A DNA stretch of 64,000 bases from Nissolia schottii (taxonomy: Eukaryota; Streptophyta; Magnoliopsida; Fabales; Fabaceae), in contig QANU01109758.1 in NCBI GenBank assembly GCA_003254905.1, positions 180,648 to 244,647 on the forward strand, in the 5' to 3' direction. Positions 24,157 through 36,449 of the stretch are shown here, one piece after another. Each line of letters starts with the position of its first letter. Positions within the stretch are counted from its first letter, which is position 1. The notes beneath the pieces were generated by a model. The model was not told the origin of the DNA. It did no database searches and saw only the letters and a list, made by a program, of their open reading frames with translations. A program made the position numbers and the translations under genes.

Positions 24157-27100
24157 TTAAGCTGAAGCACTGATGCACTGTATTGCCTCTTTGCATATAC
24201 CAGTCATTGTTGCTTCTGGTCCATAAACCTGTAAATGTAACCCAAACGGGATTAAAGAATGTTCCTCAAAACAAGCATTCCTAATACCTGTAAATTGTAA
24301 GGTTTCAATTTATCGATTAATACCTTTTTCTAATATTACCCTTTGGGATATTAATGGCAAAGCGGAGCAGGAAATAGAGTATTAATGGAGGAGGTGGTAT
24401 TATTTTTTTCAGGATAGAGGTAATTTTGTCAAATTAGTCTATTTTGTACAATTATCAAGGTCATTTATTACCTTTCTTTATATTTGTGTAAATCCTAAAT
24501 TGACAGATAAATTGAAATAGAGCATCAAGTGATGCTATATCCTCCTAATTTTTTAAGATTTCAAGACATTGCCTGCATCTACTTTATACTTCTTTTAGTC
24601 ATTAAGAGAATAATTTGGAGGATTAGTTATAAGGATATAGTATTGCTCATCAGTATCAATAAAGGAATCAGTCATGTAACCTCAATAGGGATGCCAATCT
24701 CCTCTCCAAGTGCTCTCATTTTTGCTAAACCCTTTTGGTAGTTGGGACCCCCTCTCCTCACATAGAGGTGCATCCTTGCTGCTTTTAACTTGGACTCCTG
24801 GATTGCAATATCTCAACAATCAATTTCAACTCTACTACAAGCAGATTATATCATGATACCACTAAGCAAAGTTTTAGGATCATAGGCTTACCTTCTCCTT
24901 CAGCGCTCGAATTATGCCACTAAATGTAGCTGCAACATCGGTAAAGTTGGCTATGCCGCCTCCTATCACAAGAGCTCTCTTTTGGCCATTGGGGTTTGCA
25001 GTTGCACACTGCGAATAAATCATGAGATTATCATAGAGATACAGAGTGCGTAAACTATCAGTTGAGTTGCAAAGGTAGTATGCAATTTCATCAGCTGTCT
25101 TTAGAGTTTGGACACTCCAAACAAGGTCTTGCTGATCATGTAAGAAACAACACTGAATCTCTAAATGATAGCTAGATAAAAGATAAAGCAGTGATAAAAG
25201 TTAATTACATCAATTACAACTCTGGCGTACTGCAAGACCTCATCTTCCTTGGGTGCACCGCTATATTCTGCATAGTTTCCAAGTTCGGATGCAAAGCCAA
25301 GATCTCCTACCTGTATTAACATTACAATATGCTGTCGCTTAATGCCACGAGAAATGGAGGTGAGTTATGTATGAATTTGGTTTCAAAATTAGAGAAACAC
25401 ACCGTATCAGCGTAGATGACACTGGCACCTCCACCAGCTACCATTGTCCAAATTCGGCCCTCTGGGTTCAGCACCGTGAATTTTAAAGAAGCACTTGTCT
25501 GCCAACATTTATTGAGTGAACAAATTAAATATCTATCAACATCATAAGCAAAAGCAATAGTATTAATGCATTCATCACTACCCTGTTGATGACTGCTGAG
25601 ATATTAGTATGAGGAATTTAGTTGACCTTGAAAATATGCAAGCCAAGAGTGAACATTACATACTTCGGACCTAAAGGGATTAAGACCTACAGCATTTTTA
25701 CTCACCTTTTCATCTAATCCATGAATGAAAGACTCAGTGGGGCTCATAACCCTTCCAAATGGCAATGGAAATTCAATGTCTCCCCATCTGCAACAAATAC
25801 AACCATGTATGATATCCATCAATTTTGCATCATGAGTTAGACATATAGTATCCTATCCTTGGAACATAATAGTTGGTATTCGTTAAAGGGAAGGAACCCA
25901 CTTCTTGAAGTTCTTGAAAGCAGCAGTGTCATCTAGCTCGCCTCTCATATCCAAAGGATAAGGCTTTCCATCCACCAATGTGAAGGGATTCATCTCCAAG
26001 AAAGTGAAATCCAGGTCTAATACAAAAGAAACATAAATAAATAAGTAAATAAAGCAAAGGAAAATAATAAAATTGAACTGTAAATGTCAATTACGTTGAT
26101 TGCACCAGCCCATCTAGCGGTTTGTTAATATAAAATTTTTATACCTTCAAATATATTGAAAACCACCTTCAGAAATTCCTCTATTTCTCCCTTGATCTGT
26201 AAAAAAAAGTATGGGGGTGTTCAATCACATGATTCAATTGATTTACATCAAGAATCAAAGTACTATTTTGATGTTCATTAAATAACGAATCATACGTAAA
26301 GTGAATTTACCTCCAAGGGAAGGGTTGCAACGAGTGGAGCAATAACTTCTGATGTGAAAGACGCTCCTGTTGGAACAAATACAGTCTTAACCTGAAATAT
26401 GAACAAACCACTTAGTAACTTATGGGTTATAGGTGAAGCTTTTTCAGCACAAACCATATGGAGTATTTAATCTGTAAGGTAAAAAATATGCACTGCACTA
26501 CCTTATCCCAGTTCTCTTCAATTTCAATTCCCCCGCATTCTGAAAAGCTTATGCTGTTCCCAAGTCTGTCTGAGACAATGTTAAGGTAAAACTCTTCATT
26601 GTGTGGGATGAAAGGCTCAACAATGAAAGTTGTGATGGGTCCTTTGCATCCACTCATCTCAACCTATATATATATTAGAGAAAGACATGACTTAAAAAAT
26701 CAACTATTAAAGGAATCCAAATACTAGGGAACAACAGAAAAAATGAGAGCAAGGATTGAGCGCGAATAGGGGCAGAGTACCTCTGTTCCAAGACGCTCGT
26801 TCACAAACGAAGCAACTTGCGCCAAATCCAAATTTAAGGCAACCAAACCACTTTTGCCACGCTTTCCAAACAACATATCAGGTTTCACAACCAATTTAGA
26901 AGATGAGAGCCAAGGTTCCTTCTCTTGTAGCTCAGTGAAATCAGTGGTCGACGTAACCTGATGCACAAAACCAGATCAAATCCATCACTAAACCTCAATG
27001 TGCACGCTACACTTACGCACGTGTATGATAGGCAAGATTGTTGATTTCCAAAACATGGATTCTTTTCTTCGCTTATATACAAGTTACAAAGTAACATAGC

Positions 27101-27405
27101 TTAAATCACTAATTAAAAATGCCTTACAAGTTACAAAGTAACATAGCTTAAATCACTAATTAAAAATGCCTTATTGAAGTAAAAGTAAGACTACCTCTAA
27201 TGCTTCAACCATATTCAATCGATGGAGGTTCAGATTTGAACTTAAATTATATGCACATTGTAACAATAAATTCACACTTTTACACACTCATGACAAGGGT
27301 ACTCACTTGTGCAGACTTGATCGGCAAGTCCTTGCCGGAAAGTCTCTTAAAGTGCTCCTTCAACAATCTCTTGGAGTCATACTCTCTGATCTTCTTGCGC
27401 GCCAT
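24157..27405 (-). CDS. ACLA: ATP-citrate synthase alpha chain (ACLA subunit)
   Basis: This subunit pairs with ACLB to form plant ATP-citrate lyase, which cleaves cytosolic citrate with CoA and ATP to acetyl-CoA and oxaloacetate, feeding wax, flavonoid and sterol synthesis. Twelve coding exons (minus strand): 27405-27307, 26957-26781, 26663-26502, 26391-26311, 26196-26145, 26016-25902, 25787-25706, 25498-25403, 25310-25209, 25008-24892, 24797-24681, 24228-24157. All introns are GT-AG and the exons total 423 codons plus stop, the length I recall for Arabidopsis ACLA. The protein starts [18 protein letters not shown]. An ATP-grasp domain fills roughly residues 1-240, with [19 protein letters not shown] and [19 protein letters not shown]. 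The citrate-binding domain follows, with [31 protein letters not shown] and [14 protein letters not shown] 5' leader intron is inferred at 27417-27701. No disabling change was seen, so the gene looks functional. Confidence 0.97.
27079..27172 (+). repeat. Perfect 47-bp tandem duplication in ACLA intron 1
   Basis: The unit starting ACAAGTTACAAAGTAAC occupies 27079-27125 and is repeated without a mismatch at 27126-27172. Confidence 0.92.
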
Positions 27406-27818
27406 TCCTTCTCAATCTGTTTCATCAACCAAACAGAAAAAATAAAAACAATCCAATAAAGCAAAATAACCCAATTATGAACAGCTCATTACGACAGATC
27501 TGAAACTACCAAATGGGCAACAAATTCACAGACAAAAATCTCATTCCACCCCTACCGCGCCCCCCCCCCCCCAAAACAAGCAAACCCATCTCAAATTAGC
27601 TAAATGGGACCTCAAAAAAGGGATCAAAATCGAAGCTTTAAGATTCAGCAGATAGCACTGAGAAAATTGGAACAGAGGAAATTGAAGATCTGGGGAATTA
27701 CCAATAGAACAGATGGAGCAATGAATGAATGGGGAAGAAGAATCTAGTGCAGGTGGGAAGGGTGGGTAGTTAGATCTAACAAACAGGTGAACGAATTATC
27801 AGCGGGGGCGTGATGGCT

Positions 27819-27828
27819 CTATTTATAG
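27819..27828 (-). promoter_or_regulatory. TATA box of the ACLA gene
   Basis: CTATAAATAG on the minus strand, about 117 bp upstream of the inferred leader donor at 27702. It implies transcription start near 27790. Confidence 0.6.
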
Positions 27829-27829
27829 C

Positions 27830-28885
27830 AGAAAGCTTCCAGATTTTTTTAATTTTTACGGTTTGGAGAAGAAAGAAAAAAAAAATTGGGAAAAAGAAAA
27901 AGATGGGTAGTTGGTTGGTGAATTGTGGAAGAAGGTAGCAAATAGTTAAAGGAGTTAAGTACAGCGAGCAAGGAAAATTGAAAGAGGAATTAGGCAACAA
28001 CACAAACACATGTGGTACCTACCTCCCTCACTCCTTCTTGGACCAACGTTTTCCAAAGTTTCAGAAGCACTCGTTTATACTATGCGGCTTAATGTCAAAT
28101 TCGAATTAATCTCTTGATTTGATTCGAGTTGTGAGGGTGTATTTTTTTATTGTTAATTGATAAAGTGATTTACATGTATGATATAAATAATAATAAAAAA
28201 TTATAATAAAATATTATATTTGATAGCTGATAATATATGACAAAAAATTCTAAGTAGAGGATTTGTTTCTTAAATTCATAGCATCAGTTTCTTTCAGACC
28301 ATGTTTTTAATTTTTCTTTTCTTTTCTTTCCTTTGGAAGTTATTTTTTATTAAAAAATTATTTATTTGAGATATGAAGATCAAAACGTCAGGTGGGGATC
28401 GGATCATGACAGATTGGGCCATATGAGATGAGCATTTCTGTCTATTAAACAAAACAATTAATTAAATTTAAAATAGAATTATATATTTAATTTTGACTGC
28501 AACGCTATTAAAGAGATTCTTACTACTAGAGGGGTCCAAGTACCAAAGTTAAAAACTGCTCACAGTAGTTTCGTAAGCGGGAAATTAAACCTACTAAATT
28601 GTTTGACGAGAGATAAATAAACATAAAAAAGTATGTGTGCAAGTACATTTAAAAATTTAGAATTGAGACCGAAATCTTTTAACATTTTATACAAGGGTAA
28701 AGACATTAATTGAAGTTTGGTTTGATAATAATAAAACTTATGTGCTACCCCATTACGAACTATAATTCGAATCTTGATCGAGAGGATCGTCCTTATTTAA
28801 ACTCAAATAGTCAGTCCCCTTTTGTAAGAGTCGTCCACAAATCTCAGATGATATATATATATATATATANTATATCTTTTGGCGA
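27830..28885. other. Intergenic sequence, no gene seen
   Basis: Upstream region of ACLA. It is AT-rich and includes an (AT)n microsatellite at about 28850-28872 containing a single N at 28870. Confidence 0.6.
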
Positions 28886-28889
28886 CTGA

Positions 28890-29065
28890 GATAAAAGGAG
28901 CTTATTGGGAATTGACTGTGGACCTGAACCTGAAGTATGTATGTGTACCACACAGGACACAGCCAATGTGGCTGCGGATTTCTTGGCCAAATTTGCAGCC
29001 ACGAATCAAAATGGCTTCATTGCATTGCATGGTCTCTCTTCTATTAGACATGGATTCTGTGCTTC
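28890..29065 (+). pseudogene. RNase H fragment of LINE/RVT_3 type
   Basis: The plus-strand frame around 28955-29060 reads TANVAADFLAKFAATNQ, which resembles the C-terminal motif (xANxxADFLAK) of the RNase H domain found in plant non-LTR elements and orphan RVT_3 genes. The preceding part, ELTVDL, is in a shifted frame. No reverse transcriptase or poly-A tail was seen nearby. It is a short relic. Confidence 0.45.
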
Positions 29066-31395
29066 GTAGGGAGAGGGAGAGGGGATCACACATTGTTTTT
29101 TTTATGTTGGAGGGGATCACGTATCTCATGAAGAAAGAGTTTTATGAGTATCACTTTAAACAAACGAGCAAACTCAATTGACTATTAAATCATGAAACTC
29201 TCAATTTAATAGGTTGATATTTTAGGTTGAATTTTTTTGAGTTTGAGTCATAACAATTACTACTTTCATTTTTTCTTATTGATAAAATTATGAGAAACAT
29301 TACTTTCATAATTTTAAGAGATTGAATATTAATGATTACTTTTCCTCTCAATAAGTGTGTTTTTCAAAAATTAAATTTGTATCATCATTCTTACAGAAAA
29401 TTAAGCTGCTTACCACTTATCCAACAACTTGTTAGTATAATTAGTACTTTCATTGACACATGAGTGAGGCCTTCAAAAAGAAAAGGACTACCATCAAATT
29501 AGGATTGGTGTTTAATATATCATATCTAAGCTCGCTCTTAAAAAAATGATACTCATCATTCATTCAAAAATTACATTAAATTAGTTACAATGAAGTTTAA
29601 ACTTAAAATCTTATGTGTTTTATCTAAACTCCTCTCCACTAAACTAATAGCAAGGGCTTAAAAAAAATGTCACATAAAACATAAAACACTTTACCATGCG
29701 TGACGGTGTGGTAAAATTAAGCTCATTAAAAACTTGTCACTTTTATTCATTTCGTTTTTGAACAAATTTATATGATGTTATTTTCTTAAGAATTATTTAC
29801 ACAATCCCAATACAAAATAAATTATTAATCCCTAAATCCTCTTCTTAAATTCAACTCGTGCAAAACGAGGTTGACATCCACTTGAATAATTTAAGTGTAT
29901 AACTTGATCTGACTTATTTGGACCAAAAGACTGGCCCCGAATCCAATTTGTCATTCTAACTTTTCATGCTTTTATAAACAGCTTTGAGGTTAGATATTTA
30001 AAATGTAGAATATTCAAAAAACGGCAGCTTGGGAATATGATTCAAGTGATAAAAGTGGGATATAAACCCATGTAGTTGAGATATAAGCCATAGCCTTAAA
30101 ATTCCCATGAAAATTTAGAAGACACATTAGAGAGAAATATATCTATGTTGGGTTCAACATCTCAACATCTACGATGATCCAAATCACAATTAAATGAATA
30201 CTATAAAAGCTATGCTAACAGATTCTAAGAATCTTTTTCAAATCAAGCATGTATCTTGCTTATTCATCAAGTGTATAACCAACGTGGTAGCTAGGCCAGG
30301 TTGATCAATTATGGTTATCCCACTGCTTCTTTTTATTTCCGTTTTGTTCTTGGGTCTCTTAACAGCTGGTTGTTGAACAATCATAATTCTCATCGTACAA
30401 ACTCTATATTTGAGCCTTCCTAATTAACAATGATACGCTTAAACCACAATAATGATGATGATCATAAATGTGATAACACCTGGTACTTGTGGGGAGCATT
30501 TTGGTCTCATTCAATTGTTGTCAAATAGTTTTGTCAATCTACAAATTCTGAGCACGAAAGAAAAAGCGAAATAAAAGGGGCCACGTTGAATTCGATGAAT
30601 CCATTGAAGAGGACACATAAAGCCAAGTGACATATATAGCCCTTATTATAGCAGCTCTTATGTGAGAAATTTTTTTTTATTGATTTATTATATATGAAGA
30701 TAAGGTTAAAAGAAACAAAAATTGAAACAGACCTACTCTCCTCTTTGAAATCAATAACCTAGAGTACAAGGCCATGGTTGTCTTTTTCTTCCATTTTTGA
30801 TTTTTAAAAAAATGTCACCTACCCACAAGAAGTCAGAGTAAGAGTAAGAGTAAGCTCAGTTCAAAGGCAAATTAGCAGCTGGTCAACTATAGGCTATAGC
30901 AGCCTTGCTGACTTGGTTTAGCTTAATCCGCCATTACATTTTTTTTCATTGTCCCTCTTCCTCCGCCATATTCAGGGGTAAAATTACATTAGTTTAATGC
31001 ATATTTTTAGCACACATGTAAAAATTGATGAGGTGCATAGATAATTGAATATATCTTAAATAAACCTATTATAAATTTTTTTTAGTGTACTTAAAAGTAA
31101 TGGGTTAAATATATGTTTAAGTAAGAATCGCTATAATTTTAAGGTTAAAGCACACATACTACGTAGAGAATATGTGTTTGTCAAAAAAAAAAAAAAGAGT
31201 AGAGAATATGTGTAAGTGTCTATTAAAGTAGAGTATAAAGTGTGTTGTGTATAAGTAATAATGTTAGTGTGTCAGACCTCATAAAAATTGTTGTATTACG
31301 TCTTATTCTTAAAAGTTACATGTATAATGAGTATTTATTATGTCGTGTATTATGTCTTATCTTTAAAAGTTGCATGTGAATGTAGGCTCAAAGGA
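29066..31395. other. Intergenic sequence, no gene seen
   Basis: AT-rich. A GTAAGA hexamer is repeated at about 30837-30855. No exon or domain recognised. Confidence 0.6.
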
Positions 31396-31399
31396 CTCT

Positions 31400-33739
31400 T
31401 ATGAATCCTTCCATTTTGCCTTCCGAAGCATGGAAACAAAAAGTTTTTTGTGGAGTTGCCATTCAAGCTAAATGAGGATACCAACTGATGCAGTTCATCC
31501 GAGTATGTCACCTTTTGACAAGGCCACTAGTGTTTACTTGTGTAATAATCCGACGTACTTTTATGTTGGTTCCAACTTGTTTTTGGCGTTCTTTTGTGTT
31601 TGGGAAGTGTTGAGAGCTTTTGGTCTTGGAACCAAAAGAGCTAACTTTGAGACCTTGAAATTTAATAAAATAGGCATCAGGACAATTCAATCGATTGCAT
31701 CCCAATTGCGATCGATTGCAAGGTCACAAAGAGGATGCGTCAAGATGAGTTTTAAGTGCACGAGGCACTCAGATTCACTTCATTTCCATCATCATCATTA
31801 TCATCATCATCCGTCTCACCATTTCTCTCTCTAAAAACTCCATTTAAGGCCATTTTGGAGCTTTTGGAGTTGACCTAAGAGTTCTACCCGAATTGAATTT
31901 CTCTCTTCATCATTGGTCTTCAAGGATAATTTCTTAGTCTAAATCTCTTGTTTGAGTGATTATTAAATTGATTTTGTGGATTTCCAAAGTTGTGAGTAGG
32001 TTGGGTGAAAATGTTGAAAGGATTTTTGCGGTTTTTTTTGTGAGTTAAGTTAAATTGGTACTAACTCATAGTGTTGTTATCTTATTGTTAGTGTCGGGCG
32101 ACTCGAGTGAAGTTCCCCAAGGTTCGACTGCTCCATAGATTGGTTGTTTTGCCACTTTGAGGCTTGATTTGTAGTTTACTTTCCTACTTTATTATGCTAT
32201 GTTTCATAAGGTTGTGTTTGGGGGAGTGATCAAGGAGGGAGTGACATGGAAATGGTGGGCTAAACTTAAATGAAGTGTGTTTAGGAGTAATTAGATAGAA
32301 GGGAGTGAAATGGCCATGGAGGGACACCTTGTCCCTCCCTTACCCCCAAAGTCCTTCTTTTTTGACCTTCCATTCTTTCATTCACAACCAAACAAGAGAG
32401 TGACTTGCTCTTGTCCACTCCTTGCCTTGCTCTCCCTTTCTAAGCCATTATTAGTCATTCCATTCCACACTTCATAAAATTTCCAAAAATAACCTAAAGT
32501 GAATTGAAATTATTTTAAGAAGTTGAAAGAATTAATATTGAGGCCTTGGGGCATTTTAAAATGAAAATGTGGACTATTAGTCTTTGAAAGAAAACCTTTT
32601 TGATGAACTTTACACATGGGATAAAACCTATCAGTATTAATGCATGAAATTTATGTACCTCGTGTTGTTACCAATTTCAAAATATTAGTGCATATGTTGA
32701 AAATGATTTTATTGGGCTTGACGTGCCTATGAAATGAAATTTGAATTAGTTATGGAAAAACAAGTGTGAAACCCGAATTTAGGAAGAAGTGGATTTTGTA
32801 TAGTATTGACGAAATGGTTTTGGATGAAGTCTTGTTAGGATCTATCGCCAATGATAGCAAGCGTTAGACTTGGTGCACCATAACATATGTCATCGCTAGT
32901 AGGGGACGGATCATACTAGCCCGGAGCGTTAAATCCACACTTCTAGTTTGTCGAACTCAAGTTGAGAGAAAATCTCTAACATGTTGTCTATGTCTATTGC
33001 CTAGCACCATAGATTCCGTATAGAATTGGATTTAAGGAAGAAAAAAAATATTTTAAACAAATGTTATTTCACTATATGAATTGTTCTTTTGATTATTGGA
33101 ATAAACTATTTTGGTGCATACACATGATTTTCACTTGTCCCTTGTGTACTAAAAATACATTTATCTATCACCGAGTTGCAAAACTCATTCTTTTGTTAAT
33201 TTTTTTTTCTTTTCAGATACAGGTATTGATCTGAGTATTGCTCCTCCTGTCTCTTAGACAGCAAAGGATTTCTTTTTTGTGAGCCCAATTGTTCTGTGTC
33301 ATTTGTTGATAGAACCATTTTAAAACTTACTCTAAATGTGCTCCAAATTATCCTATTGAAAAGATTCGACCAATTCATGCTTTTGTAATTGTGTCATTTT
33401 GAGTACTTTTTGGATTTAATTATGTAAACCAAGATTTGTTATGGACTTGTAAACTTATATATGCTTTCCTAAGATATTTGGATTTATAAATGATTGGTAT
33501 GATATACATGTTTTGTGTTGAAAGGTGCATTCAGAGTATGCTTGATACCCTGATGGATCTTGTGTGCACGATATAGGTATGTTGATGCAAGTGGAGTGTT
33601 CTTTGTTTGGGATAGACCCATATACAAAGGAGACTCTACTTATTTTATTGTAGAATTCATGTACAAGGCTTGCTAGGGGTCATGGTCCTCAATGCGCCGG
33701 CCACGACTCCGATTGGGTTGTGACAAAGCGGTAGCAAAA
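31400..33739 (+). repeat. Old LTR with adjacent primer-binding site, gypsy type (fossil)
   Basis: The right edge reads TTGTGACA AAG followed by a degenerate match to the Met-tRNA primer site (33728-33739). That arrangement is typical of large gypsy (Tekay/Del-like) elements. Upstream, about 2.3 kb of non-coding sequence has LTR-like composition, including CAATCGATTGCATC near 31687. The left edge is uncertain and no coding domain follows, so only a 5' LTR relic remains. A hairpin-bearing MITE-like insert seems to sit inside it at about 32212-32400. It appears old and decayed. Confidence 0.45.
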
Positions 33740-36449
33740 TCTTAGTAGGTGTGCATATTTGTTAAAACTCAAGAGCGAGAGCTTTGACTTTTAATCTTAT
33801 CCAACTCGAGTATGATTGATTCTAATAGAAGAATAATCATGATTTAGGCTATGTTTGGTAGTTTTATTAGTGGTGAAAAGGTAGTGACTAATAATGGAAA
33901 GGAAATGAGTTTTATTAACGATGGGAGAGAGCAATTAATAATAGAAATGAAGGAGGCGGCAAGGCAAAAAGTGATTCAAGTCATATCATCCCCTTGTTTG
34001 AATGTTTAATGAGAGGGAAGAGAATGAAAATGTACCCATTCGGGCCATTACCTTATTGACTCCCAATTTAAAGGGTCACAAAATCAAGATTTGGGGTGGC
34101 AACAGAGGAACAAGGTCACCCTTATTCTCTTCTATCAGGTGATCTCCTTATGGCAGTTTTAGGAATCCTTTGTTTTCTTTAATCTGAAAACAGGAAGAAA
34201 AAAAAATACTTCTTTTAGTTCTGCAAGGTACTGGTCTCAACATGCAAGGAAGAATTCCCAGAACAATTTACAGGGAGAGAATAAGAGAAAAGAATGATAT
34301 TTCCATTGAACGAATCAAAATCAGATACAAAGAGTTAAGGACGCAGCCTTATATATAGCCAAAGATAAGACACCACACTAGCCAAAGATAACTAACTAAG
34401 GCCCATCCTTATAACTGAATGCAAAACAGAAATTAACTCTCATTAACTCATTATTAACTAACTAGAGTCACTACTCTAATCATGTTCATTAGTGATAAGT
34501 TTTTGAAATGGATAGTCCTTGATTGTTAGTTGTGATAATGATGTTACAGAAAATAGAAAAAGTTGTGATTAGTTAAGACTTGACCAAATATTTGCTTGTA
34601 TAGTTGTATATGAGACAAAAGATGAGTCGTGTGTTAGTTTGTTGGTTGGTTAGAAACTGAAAACATATTTTATCATTGGCAAGTGCTGTTAGGTGGTTCC
34701 AGGGAAGTATTATTATAGGAATTCCTTGCTATTAGCAACTCGCTGTATGGCTTCTTTTACCTCTACCCATTTGATCAATCAGCAACTACTTCGTCACTTC
34801 GTTTTATAGTCACCATTTGATGGATAATGTTCTCTCTCTGTGTGTAAAATAGCTGGGAATATATGCACATCCATGTAAAGTATAAATGTTATTGTTGATT
34901 CATTCCACTGTGTTTGGTTGCTGAAATAAGATTGAAATACAGAGACATGGTGACAGAGATATATAAGTTAGTCTTGTATTATGTTTGGTGATAGTGTATA
35001 AAACACACTAATTCGTATCTATATCTTATTTGATTTAATGGAGATAAGACAGGAAATACACTATAAATGACTTACAATACTTTTATTGCATTAATTTAAT
35101 AGAAAAATAAAATAAAAAAATATACATTATCCTAATCTGAAAGGTTGTATCCCCGTGTCGCAGCAAAACCGAGGTAAAAAAATACACAAATTTTCTAGAC
35201 ACAAATTCTTATGTCTTGCTCAATAAACAAATAAGATTTTTGTTTTTATGTCTCAATATTTCTGTCTTGTCTTAGTAAACAAACGCTTGCCTAAATACTT
35301 GAAACTCTCCAACGCAGTCTATCTTGTTAGCTTCTTCCACAAAGTGATTTTGTCTTTACAGCTTGCACACTCAATGAACTGATTGGTTTGTTTTGATTTT
35401 GAAAATATACATACTATTCTATTCAATTCAATCTATAATAACCTGATTCTTTTTCATAAAATCATCTATCAAATCTGTTGATGACTCTTTCAGTGATAAA
35501 TTAAGGGCATCAAGAAGTGCAAATTAGCAGCCAACATTGCAAATGAGTTCGCCCTAGGATACCCCGCGGAGCTATTTTTGTTTATCCAATGCTCTAACAA
35601 AGTTACAGTGGCAGACGCTTCTAGTTTAACTAGGGAGATCTAAGTTGGAAGAGTTATCAGCTAAATATCATGTTTTAAACTCACAAATTTTTGTTGAAGC
35701 ATATTTTTTATGGCTTAGATTGTTCCCCTAAGTTGCTAAGAGAGAAAGAGGGGATTATTTTTTTATTATTAACAAAAGTTTAGGTGAGTTCAATATTGAT
35801 CATCCCCTCTAAACTCTTTGAATACTTACAAAGGAACTTATAGTTATAGACCACTTACCAAAATAGTCCTCACATTGACAACAAAAATCAAACTCACACA
35901 CTTTTAAAATATAAGTCAATTCCTTTTTCAGCCTTGCCAACCATCTTTGGCAAAGAGGGGCATATTGATTAGACTAAAGTCATTCAACTAGTTAAACACC
36001 TCCCCCCTTGGTCCCAAACTTCATTTTGTAACCGTATAATAACCTTAAGACTCAAATTATACTCCTCAGTAATACTACTATTCATATGTGAAGCATTTAA
36101 TTTACATGGTTATGCAGGAGGTATAAATAAGCTTGCCGAGCTCTATATAAAACGTTTCCATTTTTTTTTTTTTTTGCTGATTTAATCAACAATAGATAGG
36201 GTATCGTGGAAGATTTCACTTGAATGCAAGACATCGTAAACATGAGCTAACAAAATAGATGAGAGAACTTTTATAAATTCAACCTTAAATATGAAACACA
36301 AATATCTATCCCCACAATACAATACCCCATAGCAATGACACACTCCTTTGAATAATTCTTTCAATTGTGAGGTATGTTTTCTTGAGGATTCAAAATGCTT
36401 TGGCCAAGATAAACTTAGCCTTACTCCAATGATAAAAAAAGGTGTATTG
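33740..36449. other. Intergenic sequence with repeat relics; 3' flank of the membrane-protein gene
   Basis: Apart from the MITE at 34910-35287, 34160-34490 resembles a copia-type LTR on the minus strand (TATA-like run near 34355) but no matching ends were found. No gene recognised. Confidence 0.45.
34910..35287. mobile_element. MITE with about 40-bp imperfect inverted ends (GTGTTTGG type)
   Basis: The left end GTGTTTGGTTGCTGAAATAA pairs with the inverted right end GCGTTTGTTTACTAAGACAA, and both continue into GAGACAT. The superfamily is uncertain, with hAT or Harbinger possible. Confidence 0.45.

Noticed and set aside
31472-31834. 120-residue frame with a His-rich end
   Set aside because: Lies in the LTR-like block; the His run comes from a CAT microsatellite.
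34160-34490. Minus-strand copia-LTR-like block
   Set aside because: Looks LTR-like in composition (TATA-like run, repeated TTAACT motifs) but no TG...CA ends, target duplication or primer site could be placed.
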